From the NCBI GenBank assembly GCA_030650265.1, contig JAUSEJ010000895.1, forward strand, positions 1-6,049: a stretch of 6,049 nucleotides of DNA, read 5' to 3'. A program made the position numbers and the translations under genes. This DNA is from Dehalococcoidia bacterium. GTDB taxonomy: Bacteria > Chloroflexota > Dehalococcoidia > JACPQF01. Numbering within the stretch: position 1 is the stretch's first letter; each line of letters opens with the position of its first letter. The notes beneath the pieces are model-generated. The model searched no databases and was not told where the DNA came from. It saw only the letters and a program-made list of their open reading frames with translations. Of the stretch, positions 5,409 through 6,049 are shown in pieces.

Positions 5409-5726
5409 CTATGGAGCAGCAGGCGGTGTTCCGGCACAGAGGGCCACTTCCCATTCGCCTTCGGAAACCTCAATGCCAGGAATAGCGGCGTACTCTTCAG
5501 CGGAGATGTCCAGCCAGACGGTTTGGCCATAGTAAAGGTCCAAAACGACGCAAACGCGCACCTCTTGCTGCCCGTTTGTATCTCGATTGAGGTGATCGTT
5601 GATCCAGTAACGGTCGCGCGGTTCATCAGGCAGACGGTCTATACGCAGGTTCTGGCTCCTTCCGCACCTCATGCTGCTGTCGTTCAAGGCCAGAAGGAGA
5701 CTGTGGTCGAGCACCTTCATCTTCAC
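5409..5726 (-). CDS. Hypothetical small acidic protein, 105 residues
   Basis: I do not recognise this family. The C-terminal half is convincingly coding: a beta-rich segment EVRVCVVLDLYYGQTVWLDI (55-74), then SAEEYAAIPGIEVSEGEWE (75-93), rich in acidic and aromatic residues. The first 45 residues are less protein-like, and a frame slip or a different start there cannot be excluded. The chosen start is a GTG at 5726, which has GGAGA seven bases upstream; an ATG two codons later is the alternative. The start is 36 bp after the hydrolase stop, in the same frame, which suggests co-transcription. There is no signal peptide or membrane segment. The rival 91-codon frame over 5351-5626 is Ser/Thr-rich and looks like a shadow. 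Confidence 0.55.
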   Translation of the reverse strand: MKMKVLDHSLLLALNDSSMRCGRSQNLRIDRLPDEPRDRYWINDHLNRDTNGQQEVRVCVVLDLYYGQTVWLDISAEEYAAIPGIEVSEGEWEVALCAGTPPAAP

Positions 5727-5762
5727 GTCGCTGTCTCCATGAAAGCGATGTCCCAAGTAGCG

Positions 5763-6049
5763 TTAACCATGCAGATAACGGTCGAACCATTCAAAGACCC
5801 TCTTCCATCCCTCCACAGCCGCTTCCACCCGGTATGCCGGCCGGTCGACGGAGAAGAAGCTATGGCCGGCGTTTTCATAGCTGTGGAATTCGTAGTTCTT
5901 GCCAAACCGCTTCAGTTCATCTTCAAGCCGCCTGACATCCTCCGGCGTCGGATTGCGATCCTCGACGCCGAACAGCCCTAGCAGAGGGCAGCCGATATTG
6001 GCGGTCAAATCGATAGGAGCAACAGGCTGATTTACGCTCAAACGCTCTG
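5763..6049 (-). CDS. C-terminal part of a dienelactone-hydrolase-family alpha/beta hydrolase
   Basis: The frame is open to the right edge, so this is a partial gene with its N-terminus outside the window; the TTG at 6041 is internal, not a start. The visible 94 residues fit the end of a dienelactone hydrolase fold. The strand CPLLGLFGVEDRNPTPED carries the probable catalytic Asp. YENAGHSFF carries the catalytic His and is the most diagnostic motif. The protein closes with the amphipathic helix WKRVFEWFDRYLHG. The nucleophile, usually Cys or Ser, would lie upstream and cannot be seen. Such enzymes hydrolyse lactone or ester bonds in the cytoplasm or periplasm; the substrate is unknown here. 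The small protein 36 bp downstream may share its transcript. Confidence 0.85.
   Translation of the reverse strand, partial: ERLSVNQPVAPIDLTANIGCPLLGLFGVEDRNPTPEDVRRLEDELKRFGKNYEFHSYENAGHSFFSVDRPAYRVEAAVEGWKRVFEWFDRYLHG

Noticed and set aside
5351..5626. A 91-codon minus-strand ORF
   Set aside because: It overlaps the better-composed 5409-5726 frame, is Ser/Thr-rich and has no ribosome binding site.

Overview
This is a 6 kb bacterial window with moderate GC. Every gene I can support lies on the minus strand. Nothing fixes the taxon. The mix (IS1380-type transposase, VapBC-like pair, DUF1003 membrane protein, single-domain old-yellow-enzyme homologue, CCTCAAC tandem repeats) would suit an environmental bacterium, and Chloroflexota is one weak guess. 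I see no rRNA, tRNA, CRISPR array or phage module.

Layout, left to right. At 1-53 is the probable N-terminus of an unidentified gene that runs off the left edge. At 142-1940 is a nearly complete IS1380-family insertion sequence. Its 15-bp terminal inverted repeats match at 14 of 15 positions, and its single transposase gene has a visible D, D, E catalytic set. The element has a 233-nt untranslated tail between the transposase stop and its left repeat. It reads toward the partial gene at the left edge. Positions 1941-2715 form a roughly 775-bp stretch with no confident gene, only short ORFs that could be gene remnants.

At 2716-3819 is a single-domain FMN oxidoreductase of the old yellow enzyme family. 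It carries a C-terminal four-cysteine cluster and a perfect AAGGAGG ribosome binding site. At 3946-4618 is an overlapping toxin-antitoxin pair, an AbrB-fold antitoxin followed by a PIN-domain toxin. Two small hairpins lie downstream of it. Upstream are a TTGACA -35 box and an 8-bp perfect inverted repeat that looks like an autoregulatory operator. A G-rich tract and CCTCAAC tandem repeats (4681-4740) separate this from a DUF1003 membrane protein (4743-5315). Next is a small unrecognised acidic protein (5409-5726). Last is the C-terminal part of a dienelactone-hydrolase-type alpha/beta hydrolase, which enters from the right edge (5763-6049).

Working together: the hydrolase and the small protein are closely spaced and may be co-transcribed. 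The toxin-antitoxin pair is a self-contained, probably autoregulated operon. The oxidoreductase appears to be its own unit. I found no clear new multi-gene system. The most distinctive items are the four-cysteine cluster on the single-domain oxidoreductase, the antitoxin operator, the in-frame open stretch behind the hydrolase stop, and the orphan segment beside the insertion sequence.
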